The notes under the pieces are model-generated. The model had not been told where the DNA came from. It made no database searches and saw nothing but the letters and a program-made list of their open reading frames with translations. A stretch of DNA of 64,000 bases from Flexivirga alba (GTDB taxonomy: Bacteria; Actinomycetota; Actinomycetes; Actinomycetales; Dermatophilaceae): contig NZ_JBHSWH010000001.1 of NCBI RefSeq assembly GCF_042661025.1, positions 558,001 to 622,000 on the forward strand. Direction: 5' to 3'. Of the stretch, positions 61,645 through 64,000 are shown one piece after another. The stretch's first letter is position 1. Each line of letters begins with the position of its first letter. The translations under genes and the position numbers were made by a program.

Positions 61645-62604
61645 GTGGGATCCAGTACCGACCCATCGCACACCTGTTGCGCGCCGGCGCGAACCAGCGA
61701 TCCGCACACCGATCATCCGACGGACCTGGGCACGGCCGCCGCCGACGGCAACGTCGGCGAGATGGTGCTGATCCCCGGCGGCGAGTTCCTGATGGGCGGG
61801 GACGACGCCGACGGAATCCCGCGAGACGGAGAGGGACCGGTGCGGCCGGTGCGGCTCGCGGCGTTCTACCTGTCGCCGTATGCCGTCACGAACCGCGAGT
61901 TCGCCTCGTTCGTCGCGGCCACCGGATACCGCACGGACGCAGAAGAATTCGGCTGGTCCTACGTCTTCGCATCGTTCCTGCCCGGCCGGCTGCGGCGCGA
62001 CGCACCTCGACCCTCGGGGACGCCGTGGTGGTGCGGCGTCGACGGCGCGTTCTGGGCGGCTCCGGAGGGTCCTGGCAGTGACGTTGCCGACCGGGACGAG
62101 CACCCAGTGGTGCACGTCAGCTGGCGCGACGCGGCGGCATACTGCGCGTGGTCCGGGCTTCGCCTGCCGACTGAGGCCGAGTGGGAGTGTGCCGCGCGTG
62201 GCGGGCTGCGGCAGAAGCGGTACCCCTGGGGCGACGAGCTCACCCCGGGCGGGCAGCACCGCTGCAACATCTGGCAGGGGCAGTTCCCGGTGCACAACAC
62301 CCGGGCCGACGGTTACGCCGGGACCGCCCCGGTTAATGCGTTCGAACCCAACGGTTTCGGGCTCTACAACACGTCGGGCAACGTGTGGGAATGGTGCCGG
62401 GACTGGTGGACCACCGACCACCCGGCGCGGCGGCCACTGGTCGACCCGAGCGGTCCGCGGGACGGCACGACCAAGGTCATGCGCGGCGGCTCCTACCTGT
62501 GTCACAGCAGCTACTGCAACCGTTACCGCGTTGCCGCGCGCACCGGCAACACTCCCGACAGCAGCACTGGCAACACCGGATTTCGGTGCGCACGGGACGT
62601 CTAG
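61645..62604 (+). CDS. Formylglycine-generating enzyme, second copy
   Basis: The 319 aa FGE has the core MVLIPGGEFLMGGDDADGIP, LPTEAEWECAARGG and the copper-binding active-site cysteines in RGGSYLCHSSYCNRYR, followed by ARTGNTPDSSTGNTGFRCA. GTG 61645 with GAGGAG upstream is chosen. It is divergent from LacI/sulfatase and probably matures that enzyme. Two FGE genes about 28 kb apart, each next to a sulfatase, suggest independent acquisition or co-regulated dedicated maturases. Confidence 0.95.
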   Translation: MGSSTDPSHTCCAPARTSDPHTDHPTDLGTAAADGNVGEMVLIPGGEFLMGGDDADGIPRDGEGPVRPVRLAAFYLSPYAVTNREFASFVAATGYRTDAEEFGWSYVFASFLPGRLRRDAPRPSGTPWWCGVDGAFWAAPEGPGSDVADRDEHPVVHVSWRDAAAYCAWSGLRLPTEAEWECAARGGLRQKRYPWGDELTPGGQHRCNIWQGQFPVHNTRADGYAGTAPVNAFEPNGFGLYNTSGNVWEWCRDWWTTDHPARRPLVDPSGPRDGTTKVMRGGSYLCHSSYCNRYRVAARTGNTPDSSTGNTGFRCARDV

Positions 62605-62620
62605 TTCAGTCGGCCAGAAA

Positions 62621-62703
62621 CAAGCCCGGCGCGGATGCCGTCGACCTCAGCGATGAACATCCCGGGCCCGGAGCCCAACTACCGCAAGGTGTCGATGTTG
62701 GCG
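62621..62703 (-). pseudogene. Fragment of a GNAT acetyltransferase gene
   Basis: On the minus strand it reads ANIDTLR, a stop, then LGSGPGMFIAEVDGIRAG, closely matching NTDTLQQLLAGPGMFIAEVD of the gene at 29507-30084. It is about 28 codons with a nonsense codon and no ends, so it is a non-functional remnant. Confidence 0.78.
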
Positions 62704-62803
62704 CCCACCAAGCACTCCCGGGTACGCAATAAGCCTTCGGTGGTCGGCCATGGGCACTACGGTCGTGCACTATCCGCGTCGGCACGCACGGAGGGGGCAG
62801 GCG

Positions 62804-63685
62804 ATGATCGAAACCCTGGGCCACAGTGGCGCGACGCGCGCGCTCGTCGTGGTGGCGCATCCGGACGACGAGACCTTCGGCACGGGATCACTGTTGCTGC
62901 ACCTGGCCGACAGCGGTATGACGACTGCGGTCTGCTGCGCCAGCCGGGGCGAGGCCGGTGAGGTCCGACAGGGAGTCACCGTGCCGCCGGGCGGTATCGC
63001 AACGCTCCGCGAGGCCGAATTGCGTGACGCCGCAACCCTGCTGGGCGTCAGCGAGGTCTTCCTGCTTGACCTGCTCGACTCCGGGATGACCGGCGCGGCA
63101 CCTGCGGGTTCGATCCTCGCAGAGCCGTTCGCCGAGGTGACCCGCCGGGTCTCCCGGGCCGTCGCGGACTTCCACCCCGACCTCATCGTGACGCTCGACG
63201 GCAGCGACGGCCACCGTGACCACGCTCGAATGCGCGATGCAGCGGTGGCTGTCGGGCGCGAGCAGGGCATACCCGTCTGGCTGCACTGCCTGCCCCGTCG
63301 CTTGATGCGCCGGTGGGCGGGGCAGTTGGCCGGTCAGGACCCGGACTCGCCATACCTCGCCCTCGCAGACCTTGGCACGACCGACGAGCTGATCACCGAA
63401 CGCATCGACACCACTCGGCAGTACGAGCGGCGCCTCGAGGGGATCGCCCGGCACCGTTCGCAGGTCTCGCCCTATGAGGCGCTACCCGAGGACCTCCGGC
63501 GCGCGTTCCTCACCATCGAGCACCTTCGTCGGGCGGTCGGGGTCGGTATGCCGAGCGATCCCGACCGGGCACGCCACCAACACAACACGTCGACCTGCTA
63601 TTGGGATCTGCTCGAATGTCGCTGGACCTGCCACCAGCCGCCATCCACGACCAACGCGGCCGGCATTCGAAGGGCGTCGCCGTGA
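62804..63685 (+). CDS. PIG-L family deacetylase
   Basis: The 293 aa protein has the zinc-binding AHPDDETFGTG near residue 17, LIVTLDGSDGHRDHARM with HxxH-type ligand, and a helical C-terminus. PIG-L enzymes deacetylate N-acetylglucosaminyl groups in compounds such as mycothiol precursors or free sugars. Because of its place beside a glycan-related sulfatase module, a sugar substrate is plausible. ATG 62804 has GGAGGGGGC upstream; a longer start at 62750 is less likely. Confidence 0.87.
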   Translation: MIETLGHSGATRALVVVAHPDDETFGTGSLLLHLADSGMTTAVCCASRGEAGEVRQGVTVPPGGIATLREAELRDAATLLGVSEVFLLDLLDSGMTGAAPAGSILAEPFAEVTRRVSRAVADFHPDLIVTLDGSDGHRDHARMRDAAVAVGREQGIPVWLHCLPRRLMRRWAGQLAGQDPDSPYLALADLGTTDELITERIDTTRQYERRLEGIARHRSQVSPYEALPEDLRRAFLTIEHLRRAVGVGMPSDPDRARHQHNTSTCYWDLLECRWTCHQPPSTTNAAGIRRASP

Positions 63686-63702
63686 GCCCACATCGCCGTT
63701 CG

Positions 63703-64000
63703 TCAGCTCTCGGCGGCCCACCCGGTGACGCCGACGAGGTGCAGCACCAGCACTCGGGCGAAGGGCCGATCGCCATACTGCGGATAGTCCGCGGCCAACT
63801 GACCGGCGAGCGCTTCTGCCTCTGCCGGGTCGGCGTCACCTGGCCAGCGCAGTTCGGCGCGAACCCACCACAGCCGTGACCAGTCGTCCCGATCCCAGTG
63901 CTCCACCAGCAGCGTTGCCCGTGGGTCGGCCTGCAGATTGCGTTCTCGTTGCAGGTGATTCGACGACTTGGGCTTGACCGTGTCCACCGGTATGCCGACG
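63703..64000 (-). CDS. PPOX-class F420-dependent/pyridoxamine-oxidase-like protein, 5' end cut by window edge
   Basis: The frame is open to the window edge. Its sequence VDTVKPKSSNHLQRERNLQ, then ADPRATLLVEHWDRDDWSRL and WWVRAELRW, matches the TIGR03668-type split-barrel F420-binding PPOX family (KPK and DWSRLWWVR motifs). The N-terminal strand is outside the window. It converges on PIG-L with 17 bp between stops. Confidence 0.8.
   Translation of the reverse strand, partial: VGIPVDTVKPKSSNHLQRERNLQADPRATLLVEHWDRDDWSRLWWVRAELRWPGDADPAEAEALAGQLAADYPQYGDRPFARVLVLHLVGVTGWAAES

Overview
The window is high-GC actinobacterial DNA: Micrococcales-like gene order and codon use, a WhiB-family regulator, ArsA/Get3-like twin ATPases and a DUF4177 protein. 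Assignment to a family such as Dermacoccaceae or Intrasporangiaceae would be a guess. One tRNA, tRNA-Pro(CGG), is present.

Layout. (1) About 0.8-23.4 kb is core chromosome. Nudix CoA-diphosphatase, nth, crp, an MBL hydrolase, RidA, DUF4177, two ArsA-like ATPases, WhiB4-type regulator, PonA2-type PBP and a metallophosphoesterase follow the order known from M. tuberculosis Rv3672c-Rv3683. A dadA-like/HxlR/oxidoreductase/sigma/MFS block is inserted between DUF4177 and the ATPases. (2) About 23.4-29.5 kb is an accessory scar beside tRNA-Pro: a duplicated tRNA 3' end, an antitoxin with a frameshifted PIN toxin, an hsdM stump, a ParM-like actin with an upstream RHH (ParR-like) gene, about 740 bp without convincing genes, and a beta-helix protein operon. 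(3) About 29.5-32.8 kb holds a GNAT, MarR, isochorismatase-like and MFS group. (4) About 32.9-42.1 kb is a tightly overlapping operon (ROK regulator, Tat-exported DUF4838 protein, NitT/TauT-type ABC importer, cytoplasmic sulfatase, formylglycine-generating enzyme) that looks built to take up and desulfate a sulfated compound. (5) About 43.6-57.1 kb carries the complete meta-cleavage route from 3-hydroxyanthranilate to pyruvate and acetyl-CoA, in two operons, with its own ABC importer, an MBL hydrolase, and LysR and IclR regulators. (6) About 57.3-62.6 kb is a second sulfatase/FGE module: a secreted Asp-box/ricin-lectin protein, sulfatase and LacI, with FGE transcribed divergently. PIG-L and a truncated PPOX gene end the window.

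Four observations stand out. Two intergenic elements of exactly 87 nt share an identical 16-4-16-15-16-4-16 nested-hairpin geometry although their sequences differ. GTATGNC appears strongly over-represented on both strands and in all reading frames. Five genes, including whiB and a class A PBP, each look one base short at a C/G run, which points to assembly error or slippage. A chromosomal ParM/RHH pair sits in a decayed element next to tRNA-Pro.
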